Source: JANQSS01 sp965249735
GTDB taxonomy: Bacteria; Bacteroidota; Bacteroidia; Chitinophagales; Saprospiraceae
Assembly: GCA_965249735.1 (NCBI GenBank)
Contig: CBDFMS010000017.1
Location: forward strand, 62,001-126,000
Length of the DNA stretch: 64,000 bases
Direction of reading: 5' to 3'
Made by a program: the position numbers and the translations under genes. Below the pieces are notes generated by a model that worked only from the letters and a program-made list of their open reading frames with translations, did not search any database and was not told the DNA's origin. Positions 1 through 9,039 of the stretch are shown here, one piece after another. Positions within the stretch are counted from its first letter, which is position 1. The number at the start of each line of letters is the position of its first letter.

Positions 1-487
1 ATGGGATCGATAACCATTTGCCTTTGCGACTAAAATCACCACCAATTAGTCCAGACATCATATTCGAAAATCCATCGGCTGACTGGCCTTGCTTTTTTGT
101 CAATTCGGCACTACGCTGTTTTATCTTTTGGAACGTTTCCAGGGATGCGAAATCATAGCCAAGACTCATGACGCCTTCATCCGACATAGCGATAGAAAAG
201 TTTTCGGCTCCTGTACCGGCAAAAAGGATGGACATAGAGTCTTCCATCATCCGCAGACTGTCTGCGTAATCCGGGTCATTGAGTCTATTCATCATATCAT
301 CCATATCAGCGCTTTCTCCGTCTCCAAAAGACGACATCATCTCCATAAAGCTCTGAAGGTCGATAGAAACCACCTGCGAGCCTGAATAGTTTTTATTGAA
401 ATGCGTTTCCGTATCGATCGTGCAAGAAGAGATGAAGGTCATCAGAGCAAAACCTGTCATGATCAAAATCCATGTATTGAGTTTCAT
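1..487 (-). CDS. Putative lipoprotein, N-terminal part (runs off left edge)
   Basis: Reading the minus strand from an ATG at 487 gives an open frame of 162 codons with no stop before the window edge, so the C-terminus is missing. The N-terminus is a short lysine-bearing start, a hydrophobic stretch and a lipobox-like FISSC, giving lipidated Cys at about residue 22; it is therefore predicted to be exported and lipid-anchored. The mature part is rich in Met, Asp and Ser (for example MEMMSS and DMDDMMN) and has no domain I recognise. It lies 37 bases downstream of the helicase gene on the same strand and could be read from the same transcript. Function unknown. Confidence 0.7.
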   Translation of the reverse strand, partial: MKLNTWILIMTGFALMTFISSCTIDTETHFNKNYSGSQVVSIDLQSFMEMMSSFGDGESADMDDMMNRLNDPDYADSLRMMEDSMSILFAGTGAENFSIAMSDEGVMSLGYDFASLETFQKIKQRSAELTKKQGQSADGFSNMMSGLIGGDFSRKGKWLSIP

Positions 488-524
488 TAATTTGTTTTTT
501 GAGTTAAGTGCGACAAAAATACAG

Positions 525-3500
525 TTAAACTAACGCTTTTGCATAGTTGAATAATTCCCGGTAGCAACTATCCCTACTGAGGACATCGATATTGCCGATT
601 AAAATGATCTGTTCTTTGCTCCTGGACAGAGCCACATTAAGTTTGCGATCGATACCATCAAAATCTATGGAGCGAATAGCATCCAGCGATTTTTTGTTGC
701 CTGCACACGTGGAGATGATCACCACATCGCGGGATCCACCCTGGTACCGTTCAACCGTATCAACGGTGACCTGTTCCGGCAATTTACCAAATCGCGTCTC
801 GACCTTTTGCTTGATCAAGGCGATCTGTGCACGAAATGGACAAATAACCCCCAATGTCGCTCCACCAGGTAAAGCCTTTAATATTTCAGCACAAATTTCA
901 TCGGTAGCACAAGCCTCTGCCTCCGATGTTTTAAGTAGTTCGAAATTTTCCCTGGGCTCAACTACAGGAACAATCTCGATTCTGTTACTTAATGATCGCT
1001 TGTTCCACTCCGGTAAGTTGACATAAAAATCCGAGAGTGATGCAGTAAGTCTTTGACGCAGTTCCGGAACATGATCGATGATAGCCAATTGATTTTCATA
1101 AAAGTGATTGGCAACAAATTCATTGATCCGTTCATGCATTCTTCCTTGCTTATTTAAGCGACCAATAACGTGCGACCAATTTTCTGATTCACATTTTCGA
1201 AATAAGCGTTCAAATAAGGATATTGCCGTATTTTCATACCCTGCCTTTCTCAATACCGCGTCCTCAACGATTGTATTTTCTAATGGACTTACCACGACTG
1301 CCGGCAACTGCTTATGGTCACCAATCAATATTGATTTTTTCACGCGTGCTATTAAGCCCAATAAATGAGGTTCGAGAATTTGTGATGCTTCATCCACCAC
1401 CATACGTTCAAAGGACTTAATAGCAAATAATTCTTCTTTCCCGGAAATACTGGCCAAGGTTCCTACAAATAATCTGCAATTTGAAATACGCTTTCGCACT
1501 TCCCTACGGCTGTTTAACGATTTTAATTTATTCTGAAGTAATTTAGGTTGAAATTTTTCAGGGACTGAAAATCGTGACCCTACACGGATATAATCTTCGG
1601 CATAATTATTTTCCAGCACCTCACATATTTCATCTACAGCCCTATTGGTATAGGCCACCAGCAATAGCGACTCACTCGTCTTTGTCATGATATAGCGCAC
1701 AAAAGCCGCAAGCATGACAGAGGTCTTGCCAGTCCCGGGAGGACCCCACAATAAATAATAGTCGTCGGCCAGGATCAATTCATTCAGCAATTCATTTTGC
1801 TGTTTTGTTAATACGTCGTCCCTGTAGACCTCATCATTACCACCCGCTTTAGGAGCAGTCAAGCCCAGGTATCGAGCTCTTCGCCCAGGTTTCATTTGAT
1901 AAAATGTCAGAAGCGAACGATATCCATGTCGCGCAGACGATTCGATAAAATCGTGCTCGGCATTCCAATATTCTATAGATTCAAAAACTGCGGCATTTAA
2001 AAGTGGGTTGCGCAACCGAATCTCAACAAACTCCGGTGACACGGAAATAAGAGATCCTTTTAATAATTGTCCACTGATTGGCGCGTTTTCCCTTGAATTT
2101 GGATAAAGCACGATAATATCTCCACGACGGAAATTCGCCAGCTCATTCATTTCATCAATTTGAAACCGATATATACCGCTCTCAATTTTATTTACAATTT
2201 TTAATTTTCGATACAATGTATAATTGCGTTCTTTTTCTTCAGGTCCTCTTTGCCATAATGAAGAAAATCCCATTCCATTGCGTCCTAATTGACCTCCTAC
2301 TTTGGCAGCATAATTCTCACATGTGAGAAGTGATACAAAATGCAAAAAATGAACACGCTCGAAGGGCGTCAATTGACTTGTGATGGCATGCATGCGTTGC
2401 GCATCCCTGCGTACAAAACCTCCTGCCTGATCCAGCACAGCATGATTGAATCGAAATAGTAGTGATTCTTTAGGGTTTTTGGACTTGAGATGATGCATGA
2501 TGGCTACCACATCATTTCTGACTTTGAGAGCATCAAACTGCACGCTCTTGATTGCCGGTGCTTGTTTTAAGCGATCTTTTGAAAGCTTACAATAAAGTAT
2601 ATAATTCGTTGATTGAAAATCATCGCCAAATGCTTTGCGCACAATCATATCATATAGCAAGGTCTGCACATAATGATTGCGGCTCAATCCGAATTCATTT
2701 TCCCGGTATGGTTTTCCACTTTTTAATTCAACGATTTTACCGGCCAAATAATTTTCATCTAAAAAAAGTGCATCAAGTCTCCCCTGGATGCCATGTAGTG
2801 CACTAATAAATGAAGGTTCGATGTATGCAATTGCATTTTCATTCTCTCTCTTTAATTCATTCACATCATGAAATAAGTGCTGAATTAATTGCCTGGATTG
2901 TTGCGATACCATACGGACGTCATCATCTTTCAATTGCGTAAAATCGAGTGCAAACAATTGAAACATTTCACTCATCAAACTTTCATAGGTTATTTTTTCT
3001 CCCAGCATAAACCGGTCGAGTACGGTGTTCGCAATATTTCCAAGTACCAGATGTGGCGAAGACGCCTTAGGCAAAAATTGACGCATTAAATAGATTAAAG
3101 GCAATTCCATATCAGGTGTAAAGCTCTCCGCAATAGCCGTGACATCAATCAGATAATCAGGATCAATCACGATGGCTGCGGGAACAAATACATCCTTTTT
3201 GACAAACTTATTTTCTAAAAAATTGGCAATCACCGGTAACTCGATACGATTTTCCAGATGACTGATAGAAACATTGAATTGCTCATTGACTTCAGGCACA
3301 TTGAATTTCGCTCGCCAGCGTTGACCTGATTGCTCGTCCAACACAACTAATAGATGCCGCTCATGATCAACTGAAAGGATGGAAGCTCGAATTAATGGCA
3401 GTTGGTGGATGACATCATAACCTGCGTCATCAACTTCTTTCCAGGCCTTTAATGCTTGTTCGAGTCTAAGTTCTTTTCTGGTCAATTCAGACGTCAATGC

Positions 3501-3794
3501 GAGAAATGTTCTGATCGACAATTGAAAAGCTCTCAAAGTCTTTTTATCGAGTACTTCACGACCCGATTCGATAAATTTTCTAACACAATGAAAAGCTCTC
3601 AATTCTTCGTCCGAATAATTATACCGGCCATCCAGATAGGAGATTTTTGAAAACAAGGAAAATAAATGCAGTCGATTTCCCTGGCTTAAATTATCCAAAT
3701 AATATCGAAAAAACAATGTAAACCGATCCGCTGAAGGTTCAGGACTTCGATTTATTTCATAAACTATTAAAGATTCAGTGGAAGATTGAATCAT
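525..3794 (-). CDS. Dna2-like protein: PD-(D/E)XK nuclease fused to SF1 helicase
   Basis: A 1089-residue protein with two recognisable parts. Around residues 335-380 it has a RecB/Cas4-type nuclease signature: GRLDALF with the first acidic residue, then VELKSGK with the ExK pair, then a QTLLY motif like the conserved QxxxY. From about residue 665 to the end is a superfamily 1 (UPF1/Dna2-type) helicase: Walker A GPPGTGKT near residue 685, Walker B VVDEASQ near 797, a GDHKQLP motif III, and C-terminal VDTVERYQGGSRDVVI and NVALSRSK motifs. Such proteins process DNA ends or flaps in replication and repair. I cannot identify the Cys set of an iron-sulfur cluster. Its ATG overlaps the stop of the upstream phosphatase gene (ATGA), so the two are translationally coupled. 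A nucleic-acid helicase with other substrates is possible. Confidence 0.85.
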   Translation of the reverse strand: MIQSSTESLIVYEINRSPEPSADRFTLFFRYYLDNLSQGNRLHLFSLFSKISYLDGRYNYSDEELRAFHCVRKFIESGREVLDKKTLRAFQLSIRTFLALTSELTRKELRLEQALKAWKEVDDAGYDVIHQLPLIRASILSVDHERHLLVVLDEQSGQRWRAKFNVPEVNEQFNVSISHLENRIELPVIANFLENKFVKKDVFVPAAIVIDPDYLIDVTAIAESFTPDMELPLIYLMRQFLPKASSPHLVLGNIANTVLDRFMLGEKITYESLMSEMFQLFALDFTQLKDDDVRMVSQQSRQLIQHLFHDVNELKRENENAIAYIEPSFISALHGIQGRLDALFLDENYLAGKIVELKSGKPYRENEFGLSRNHYVQTLLYDMIVRKAFGDDFQSTNYILYCKLSKDRLKQAPAIKSVQFDALKVRNDVVAIMHHLKSKNPKESLLFRFNHAVLDQAGGFVRRDAQRMHAITSQLTPFERVHFLHFVSLLTCENYAAKVGGQLGRNGMGFSSLWQRGPEEKERNYTLYRKLKIVNKIESGIYRFQIDEMNELANFRRGDIIVLYPNSRENAPISGQLLKGSLISVSPEFVEIRLRNPLLNAAVFESIEYWNAEHDFIESSARHGYRSLLTFYQMKPGRRARYLGLTAPKAGGNDEVYRDDVLTKQQNELLNELILADDYYLLWGPPGTGKTSVMLAAFVRYIMTKTSESLLLVAYTNRAVDEICEVLENNYAEDYIRVGSRFSVPEKFQPKLLQNKLKSLNSRREVRKRISNCRLFVGTLASISGKEELFAIKSFERMVVDEASQILEPHLLGLIARVKKSILIGDHKQLPAVVVSPLENTIVEDAVLRKAGYENTAISLFERLFRKCESENWSHVIGRLNKQGRMHERINEFVANHFYENQLAIIDHVPELRQRLTASLSDFYVNLPEWNKRSLSNRIEIVPVVEPRENFELLKTSEAEACATDEICAEILKALPGGATLGVICPFRAQIALIKQKVETRFGKLPEQVTVDTVERYQGGSRDVVIISTCAGNKKSLDAIRSIDFDGIDRKLNVALSRSKEQIILIGNIDVLSRDSCYRELFNYAKALV

Positions 3795-4801
3795 TGAGGA
3801 AGAATTTCATAGGAATCCAGTAATTTTCCTTCAATGGATTTTATTTTAGAATTTACACTTAAAATATCCCCTTGTTTATAAATATCAAGCGTTGCATAGT
3901 TTTTAACCGGAAAAAATTCACGAATACGAAAAATATTCGGTTCAAAATCTCCGAGTGTCCATGTATGCGTCAACCCGGAAGAAGTAATTTCATACACGAG
4001 ATGTTCTGCATCGACGGCGATGGCTGATACTTCCGCCATATGGCGATCACCTGAGATCAGCACTATATTTTTATGATGGTATAAAGCGAGTATATCTAAT
4101 AGGCGTTTTCGTTCTTTTGGGTAATCTGCCCATTTTTCATATGGATGTTCTTCCGGAATCATTTGGAACCCTGAGCCGATAATAATGACATCTTCTGTAG
4201 TCGATTCTAATTCTTGCTCCAACCATTTCCATTGTGTCTCACCCAGGATTTGCGCTGTGTCATCTGAGGAATATCGATGATTACCACCCGTATCGCGTAA
4301 CAATTCATCTCTAAAATAGCGTACATCCAAAAGCAGCAAACGCACAGTAATATTTTCACCTTTAATTATATGAGACTGATATGCTGCTTCCCTTTCCCAA
4401 GCCGGATTATTTTTTGGTAAGTCTAAAAAATCAAATAATATATCCCTGCTATTCTTCTTTATTTTGTAATGCTTTCCACCGTCATTGGTACCATAATCAT
4501 GGTCATCCCAAATGCCATAAATCTCATGTGTTTTTATAAAATCTTTATAATACTGGTTTGTTTTTAATTCTTTAAATTTTTTCTTTAAGACTCCTGATTT
4601 TTCTGTGTCAGCATATACGATATCCCCGAGCCATATCCAGGCATCTGCTTTTTCCCGGCTAATTTCTGTCCAATAAGATTGATCTAAATGCGCCTTATTG
4701 CAACTTCCGAATGCTAGCCGAAGGGTATCTTGAGCTTGCACATATTGCACCATCAAGAGACAAATCCATACTATCAAAATTGTGTTCAAAGGCGTGTTCA
4801 T
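3791..4801 (-). CDS. PhoD-like alkaline phosphatase/phosphodiesterase family protein
   Basis: A 336-residue exported metallophosphatase. The N-terminus is a signal peptide ending near VQAQ. Family motifs are clear: LAFGSCN, WLGDIVYAD (metal-binding Asp), GIWDDHDYGTND (the PhoD-type DDHD block), and SGDRHMAE close to the C-terminus. Members hydrolyse phosphomonoesters or diesters in the periplasm or at the surface using Fe/Ca or related metals. It is shorter than classical Bacillus PhoD and matches the compact Bacteroidota subgroup. The stop overlaps the start of the nuclease-helicase gene by four bases, an unusual partner for a secreted enzyme. Substrate is not predictable. Confidence 0.88.
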   Translation of the reverse strand: MNTPLNTILIVWICLLMVQYVQAQDTLRLAFGSCNKAHLDQSYWTEISREKADAWIWLGDIVYADTEKSGVLKKKFKELKTNQYYKDFIKTHEIYGIWDDHDYGTNDGGKHYKIKKNSRDILFDFLDLPKNNPAWEREAAYQSHIIKGENITVRLLLLDVRYFRDELLRDTGGNHRYSSDDTAQILGETQWKWLEQELESTTEDVIIIGSGFQMIPEEHPYEKWADYPKERKRLLDILALYHHKNIVLISGDRHMAEVSAIAVDAEHLVYEITSSGLTHTWTLGDFEPNIFRIREFFPVKNYATLDIYKQGDILSVNSKIKSIEGKLLDSYEILPQ

Positions 4802-4870
4802 TAAATTCGATTTATTGAGTTATACCTACTTTCATCCTACAAAAGTGAATGTAGAGTAAAGATAATTCAG

Positions 4871-5782
4871 ATGCATGAAATCGATCTGTTAAAAATCAAT
4901 TTCGACGAGAGTCAATTATTTCTGTTGAATATCTGTTTGGCCTTCATCATGTTTGGCATCTCACTGGATTTGACGTCAAAAGACTTCAAACGATTGATCG
5001 AACATCCAAAAGCCGCTTTTGTTGGATTGAGCTCGCAACTCATCCTATTACCCGTTCTAACATTTGCGATAACCCGTCTTTGGCCGATGCCCCCTAGCAT
5101 GGCCATGGGTCTGGTCATGGTAGCCAGTTGTCCGGGTGGCAACATATCAAATTTTGCCGTCTACCTGAGCCGGGGCAACACGGCTTTGTCGATTTCCCTG
5201 ACTTCTTTTGTAACAATGGCGGCCGTATTGACCACACCCATTACATTCAACATCTGGACTTCCCTTATTCCGGGAGCAGAGCCTCTGATGAAAGGAATTG
5301 AAGTCAATCCATTGACAATGTTTAAGACCATAGGCCAACTCATCCTTGTTCCGCTCATTGTAGGTATGAGTATCAGACATTACTTTCCTAAAATTGCAGC
5401 AAAGCTTCGAAAGCCGATCAATTCGCTCTCACTTATAATTTTTGCTTCCATCATTATCATTGCGTTGTATGAAAATGGCCAGCAAATGAAGGATTACTTG
5501 TACCTTGTTTTTTGGCTGGTACTCGTACACAATGCCACTGCCATGGTTATGGGATTTTACTGGGCTCGAAGTTGGGGACTGCCACTAAGCGACCGAAAAG
5601 CCATATCGATGGAGACCGGCATTCAGAATTCAGGTCTGGGCCTCGTTCTCATATTCAACTTTTTTGAGGGCCTGGGTGGCATGATGCTGGTAGCCGCCTG
5701 GTGGGGTGTCTGGGACATGATTTCGGGTCTAGTTATTGCTCTGATTTGGCGATATAGAAGTCGACCTCGTAGTTCGGAATAG
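4871..5782 (+). CDS. Bile acid:sodium symporter family transporter
   Basis: A 303-residue polytopic membrane protein with about nine or ten hydrophobic segments and the BASS-family motifs: SCPGGNISNFAVYLSRGN in the first half and ETGIQNSGLG in the second, the two regions that build the crossover and sodium sites in this fold. Bacterial members import organic anions (bile acids, pantoate or other carboxylates) with sodium; the substrate cannot be read from sequence. It is transcribed divergently from the phosphatase gene, with 69 bases between the start codons. Length is normal for the family. Confidence 0.88.
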   Translation: MHEIDLLKINFDESQLFLLNICLAFIMFGISLDLTSKDFKRLIEHPKAAFVGLSSQLILLPVLTFAITRLWPMPPSMAMGLVMVASCPGGNISNFAVYLSRGNTALSISLTSFVTMAAVLTTPITFNIWTSLIPGAEPLMKGIEVNPLTMFKTIGQLILVPLIVGMSIRHYFPKIAAKLRKPINSLSLIIFASIIIIALYENGQQMKDYLYLVFWLVLVHNATAMVMGFYWARSWGLPLSDRKAISMETGIQNSGLGLVLIFNFFEGLGGMMLVAAWWGVWDMISGLVIALIWRYRSRPRSSE

Positions 5783-5863
5783 TGAATGGTTGTGACCGAT
5801 TCGTAGTTCTGCGTATAAACTATGAATAGTTACTTATTCAATCATCTCACAAAACGAAAAATA

Positions 5864-7189
5864 ATGAATTTACTTAGTGCATTTAAAGACCTCGCTGGAG
5901 ATCAACTCGCAGACGTGGCAGGAAATTTTTTGGGCGCTTCAAGCTCAGAAACTTCATCAGCTATGGATGCCGTACTCCCTGCATTGATGGGAGGGCTTTT
6001 GGGAAAAGTCACAGACGAAAAATCAGCAGGTGGTCTGCTTGATTTCATAGGAAATAATAACCTCGGTGGTGGACTACTTGACAACATCGGTGACCTCTTC
6101 GGTTCAGGAGAGTCCTCAAGCAATCTGTTGGGTCTTGGCGGCACTGTATTAAATTTCCTCATGGGAAACAAGACCAATGCCATGATCGACCTATTGACAA
6201 AGGTCACCGGCATGGACAATACCAAAATGGGAAATTTGATTAAAATAGCTGCTCCGCTATTGATGTCATTTATAGGAAAGAAAGCAACCACTGATAAAAT
6301 GGGCGCCGGAGGCTTATTGAGCTTACTAAGTTCACAAAAAGACTATGTAAAAGAAGCAGCTCCTGCCGGACTATTGGATTCACTAAAATCAGTCATTGGA
6401 GCTCCTTTGGCTGGAATTACTGATGCTGCGAGCAGTGTTGCAAGCAATGCTAGTGAAGGAGTAGGAAGTGCAGCCGGGCACGTCGCTGATGCTTCAGAAA
6501 AAGCACTAGATGCCGGAAAAGGTGGGCTTCAAAAATTATTACCATGGTTGGTTTTGATTCTCGCTGCCCTCGGTTTATTCTGGTTATTGAAAGGATGCAA
6601 TGGTGATGCTGCAAAGGATGCAGCGAATACAGCCATGGACAAGACAGAACAAATGGCCGATAAAACCGGAAGTGCCGTGAAAGGTGCAGCAGAAGCAACT
6701 GCTGACGCTGCCGGTAAAGCCGGAGATGCAGTTGCAGGAGCCTTCCAGGCATTTGAGCTACCTAATGGATATGCTATAAAAACCAAAACCGGATCATTCA
6801 TCAATAAGATTAATGATTACGTAGCAGGTGAGGAGACTGATGCAAAAAAGCGATTCACCTTCGATGGCGTGACTTTCGGCACTGGATCTGCCTCTATTAC
6901 TAAAGAAAGTGCATTCCAATTAGATAATCTTGCGACCATGATGAATGCGTATAAGAAAATGCAAATTCTGGTGGAAGGTCACACGGATAATACAGGAGAT
7001 GCTGCAGCAAACTTAAAACTGTCAGAACAACGAGCACTGGCAATTAAGAAATATTTGATGGACCTTGATATTGCCTCAGCGCGTATCAATGCTCAAGGAA
7101 TCGGTCAGGTAAGACCAATAGCTAGTAATGACACAGACGAAGGGAGAGCACAAAACAGACGAATCGATGTCTATATAACCAAGAAGTAA
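5864..7189 (+). CDS. DUF937 (YidB-like) - transmembrane - OmpA fusion protein
   Basis: I choose the ATG at 5864 (441 residues), because the frame upstream (from 5822) adds 14 residues with no similarity, while MNLLSAFKDL begins a typical DUF937 domain. Residues 1-150 are Gly/Leu-rich DUF937 repeats (GGLLGKV, NLGGGLL, GGLLSLL). After an Ala-rich linker there is one membrane segment at about 225-246, a second Ala/Asp/Lys-rich linker, and an OmpA C-terminal peptidoglycan-binding domain at about 329-440 (LVEGHTDNTGD, LSEQRA, RPIASN, NRRIDVYI). There is no signal peptide, so the single segment should leave DUF937 in the cytoplasm and OmpA in the periplasm. Role inferred: envelope anchoring or sensing. 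A terminator follows. Confidence 0.85.
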   Translation: MNLLSAFKDLAGDQLADVAGNFLGASSSETSSAMDAVLPALMGGLLGKVTDEKSAGGLLDFIGNNNLGGGLLDNIGDLFGSGESSSNLLGLGGTVLNFLMGNKTNAMIDLLTKVTGMDNTKMGNLIKIAAPLLMSFIGKKATTDKMGAGGLLSLLSSQKDYVKEAAPAGLLDSLKSVIGAPLAGITDAASSVASNASEGVGSAAGHVADASEKALDAGKGGLQKLLPWLVLILAALGLFWLLKGCNGDAAKDAANTAMDKTEQMADKTGSAVKGAAEATADAAGKAGDAVAGAFQAFELPNGYAIKTKTGSFINKINDYVAGEETDAKKRFTFDGVTFGTGSASITKESAFQLDNLATMMNAYKKMQILVEGHTDNTGDAAANLKLSEQRALAIKKYLMDLDIASARINAQGIGQVRPIASNDTDEGRAQNRRIDVYITKK

Positions 7190-7210
7190 CAAGCACAATT
7201 GGTGAATTTG

Positions 7211-7244
7211 AAAAGAGGGTATCAACAGATACCCTCTTTTTTTG
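7211..7244 (+). terminator. Rho-independent terminator after the OmpA-fusion gene
   Basis: A perfect 9-bp stem (gagggtatc / gataccctc) with a 4-base loop aaca is followed at once by a run of eight T. It lies 25 bases past the stop codon at 7189. Confidence 0.9.
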
Positions 7245-7293
7245 TTTGTAGATTGGTGTACCTTTAATTTCACACTTCACTAATCTCAATTTA

Positions 7294-8526
7294 ATGGATT
7301 TGAAGCGCCAGTTGTTTATCTTGATTATTTGCCTGGTATGTTTGTCAACCGGGGCAAAAGCACAACTCTATGACGTATTAGGAGATGAGGATTTTATAGA
7401 AATTCCTTTTCAATTCGAAGCCAACTTCATTATTGTCAAAGTACAACTGAATGGAGCATTTCCATTGAATTTCATTTTTGATACCGGAGCTGAACATACA
7501 CTGCTATTTAAAAAGACATTTACCGACCTCCTGGCTGTCCCTTATGACAAAAAAATCAAGATTTTTGGCTCGGATCTACAGAGCTACGTTCACGCCTACA
7601 TCGTGCGTAACATTCAATTTCGTGTTCCTCCATTAGATGATGTACGTATGGATTTTCTCGTCATGGAGGAGGATTATTTAAAAATGGATGAATTACTTGG
7701 GATGAAGATCGACGGCATACTTGGTGCCCAATTTTTTCGTCACCACGTTATAAAAATAGATTATCGACGAGGGTTATTAACAATGTACAAAAAGGATAAA
7801 TTTCCATCTCCCGGAAAGAAATATATCCCATTTCCAGTTGACTTAAAAAGAAACAAACCGTATGTCAATGCGCGATCATATATCAACCGCATTGATAGTG
7901 CTGAGTTAACATTATTACTTGACACCGGGGCTAGTATCGGTCTGATGTTGCATTCCAATACACACGATCAAATTAAACTTCCGGATAATTATATTCAGAC
8001 GAACTTGGGGCAAGGTATCGGTGGAGAGATTAGTGGTTATATCGGACGTGTCGCTCAATTTAATTTGAGTAATTTTTCGTTCACCAACGTCATTACCGGC
8101 TTTCAGGATGTTGCTGTGGAAGCAGTGGAGGATAAGGTAATCAAGCGGAATGGAATTATTGGTAATCAAATTTTGAGCCGATTTACTTTAATTATTCACT
8201 ATCCAAATTCTATTATTTATTTAAAACCTGAACGGAAGTTTAAAGAGTCATTTGATTATGACAAAAGTGGATTGACTGTGGGCGCTACCGGAAAATATTT
8301 AAATGATTATCGAGTCTTACACGTGTTAGAAGATTCTCCTGCCGCAATGGCCGGGATTGTAGCCGAAGACCAAATTTTGATAATAAAGGGGATACCAACT
8401 TCATTGTATAGTCTTGCTAAAGTGACCAAAATATTTAGAGGAAAATCCGGTAAGAAGGTAAAGGTAGTCATCTTGCGAAATGATGAGAAAATAAAGAAAA
8501 CGATTGTATTGAGGGATCTTTTATAA
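7294..8526 (+). CDS. Exported retropepsin-like aspartyl protease with PDZ domain
   Basis: A 410-residue protein with a signal peptide ending near AKAQ (residue 24). It carries two aspartyl-protease half-sites in one chain: FIFDTGAEHT with Asp near residue 66 and LLLDTGASIG with Asp near residue 210, the DTG motif of pepsin/retropepsin folds. Residues about 335-400 form a PDZ domain (VLEDSPAAMAGI, followed by a GD-like loop EDQILIIKG). Such proteins are common in Bacteroidota and act in the periplasm or at the surface; PDZ probably binds substrate C-termini. It stands alone, after a terminator and before a decayed region. Substrate unknown. Confidence 0.87.
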   Translation: MDLKRQLFILIICLVCLSTGAKAQLYDVLGDEDFIEIPFQFEANFIIVKVQLNGAFPLNFIFDTGAEHTLLFKKTFTDLLAVPYDKKIKIFGSDLQSYVHAYIVRNIQFRVPPLDDVRMDFLVMEEDYLKMDELLGMKIDGILGAQFFRHHVIKIDYRRGLLTMYKKDKFPSPGKKYIPFPVDLKRNKPYVNARSYINRIDSAELTLLLDTGASIGLMLHSNTHDQIKLPDNYIQTNLGQGIGGEISGYIGRVAQFNLSNFSFTNVITGFQDVAVEAVEDKVIKRNGIIGNQILSRFTLIIHYPNSIIYLKPERKFKESFDYDKSGLTVGATGKYLNDYRVLHVLEDSPAAMAGIVAEDQILIIKGIPTSLYSLAKVTKIFRGKSGKKVKVVILRNDEKIKKTIVLRDLL

Positions 8527-8715
8527 TATTCTTGTTTTCAGTTCCTATTGTTATGCTCATTCCCGAACCAAAAACTGTAGGAATTAATACAAACGACGAA
8601 ACGTTTGCGTTTGATATTTCGTTTGAATTCCATTCACCTGTACTCATCGTAACTGAACAATATATTAAGAACAAGGGGCAATCAAGATCCATTGGATTAT
8701 TGGTTGGGCCCGTGT
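8527..8715. other. Gene-free stretch downstream of the protease gene
   Basis: No convincing gene. Open frames on both strands cross it but have no recognisable protein, no signal peptide and no conserved motif, and their composition looks like drifted DNA. It leads into a transposase remnant and is probably part of the same decayed patch. Confidence 0.5.
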
Positions 8716-8982
8716 TTGGCAAAACCAAAATGTGCAATCTATGTGGGTTCGGAAGCTGCCTAAATGGCAATAATGTGCTTAAGCCTTAGCCTTCCTTTCC
8801 TTGACTCTGAAGTAGTTGGCAATTTGTCCTGAGCAATTTCTGATCGTGTGCGACAGATTTTTCAATTCTTCTAATGTTGATTGTTTTAAGACATTTATCT
8901 GGGGAAAAAGAAGTCTGATTTTTCTCTCTCTGATCTTCTTAAAGATCGGTTTGGTTTTGGGGAAGCTTTCACCAACATCCAA
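8716..8982 (-). pseudogene. Transposase C-terminal remnant, copy 1 (ISL3/ISAon1-like)
   Basis: The minus-strand frame from 8982 reads about 67 codons (with RKIRLLFPQINVLKQS, EELKNLSHTI and NYFRVKER) to a stop at 8779. It aligns residue for residue with the remnant at 11254-11565 (QIN.L.QS..EELKNL.H.I, then .YFR). Beyond the stop, weaker in-frame similarity continues for about 20 codons (A, H, F, I and C at matching places). The layout ELKNLAxxI - YFRxRETNA - NSxI resembles the C-terminus of ISL3-type transposases found in Bacteroidota. No start, catalytic core or terminal repeats remain here. The family call is from memory of the motif order and less sure than the homology between copies. Confidence 0.6.
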
Positions 8983-9039
8983 GCCGTAACCAAGGATCGT
9001 TTTCGTGGTAATGAAAAACGTTCATCTGAATTAAGAAGT

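Noticed and set aside
4802..4870. Exact TAnnTTTG promoter in the PhoD/BASS intergenic gap
   Set aside because: Only a one-mismatch CACTTTTG on the minus strand; too weak to call.
5902..6291. 129-codon minus-strand frame inside the OmpA-fusion gene
   Set aside because: Mirrors the codon-biased repeats of the plus-strand DUF937 gene; Pro/Ser-rich with no family pattern.
6600..6740. Ala/Asp/Lys-rich linker of the OmpA fusion as a DNA repeat
   Set aside because: Low-complexity protein linker coded by varied codons, not a DNA-level tandem repeat.
8532..8789. Plus-strand 85-codon frame after the protease gene
   Set aside because: Overlaps the transposase remnant, no recognisable domain or signal.
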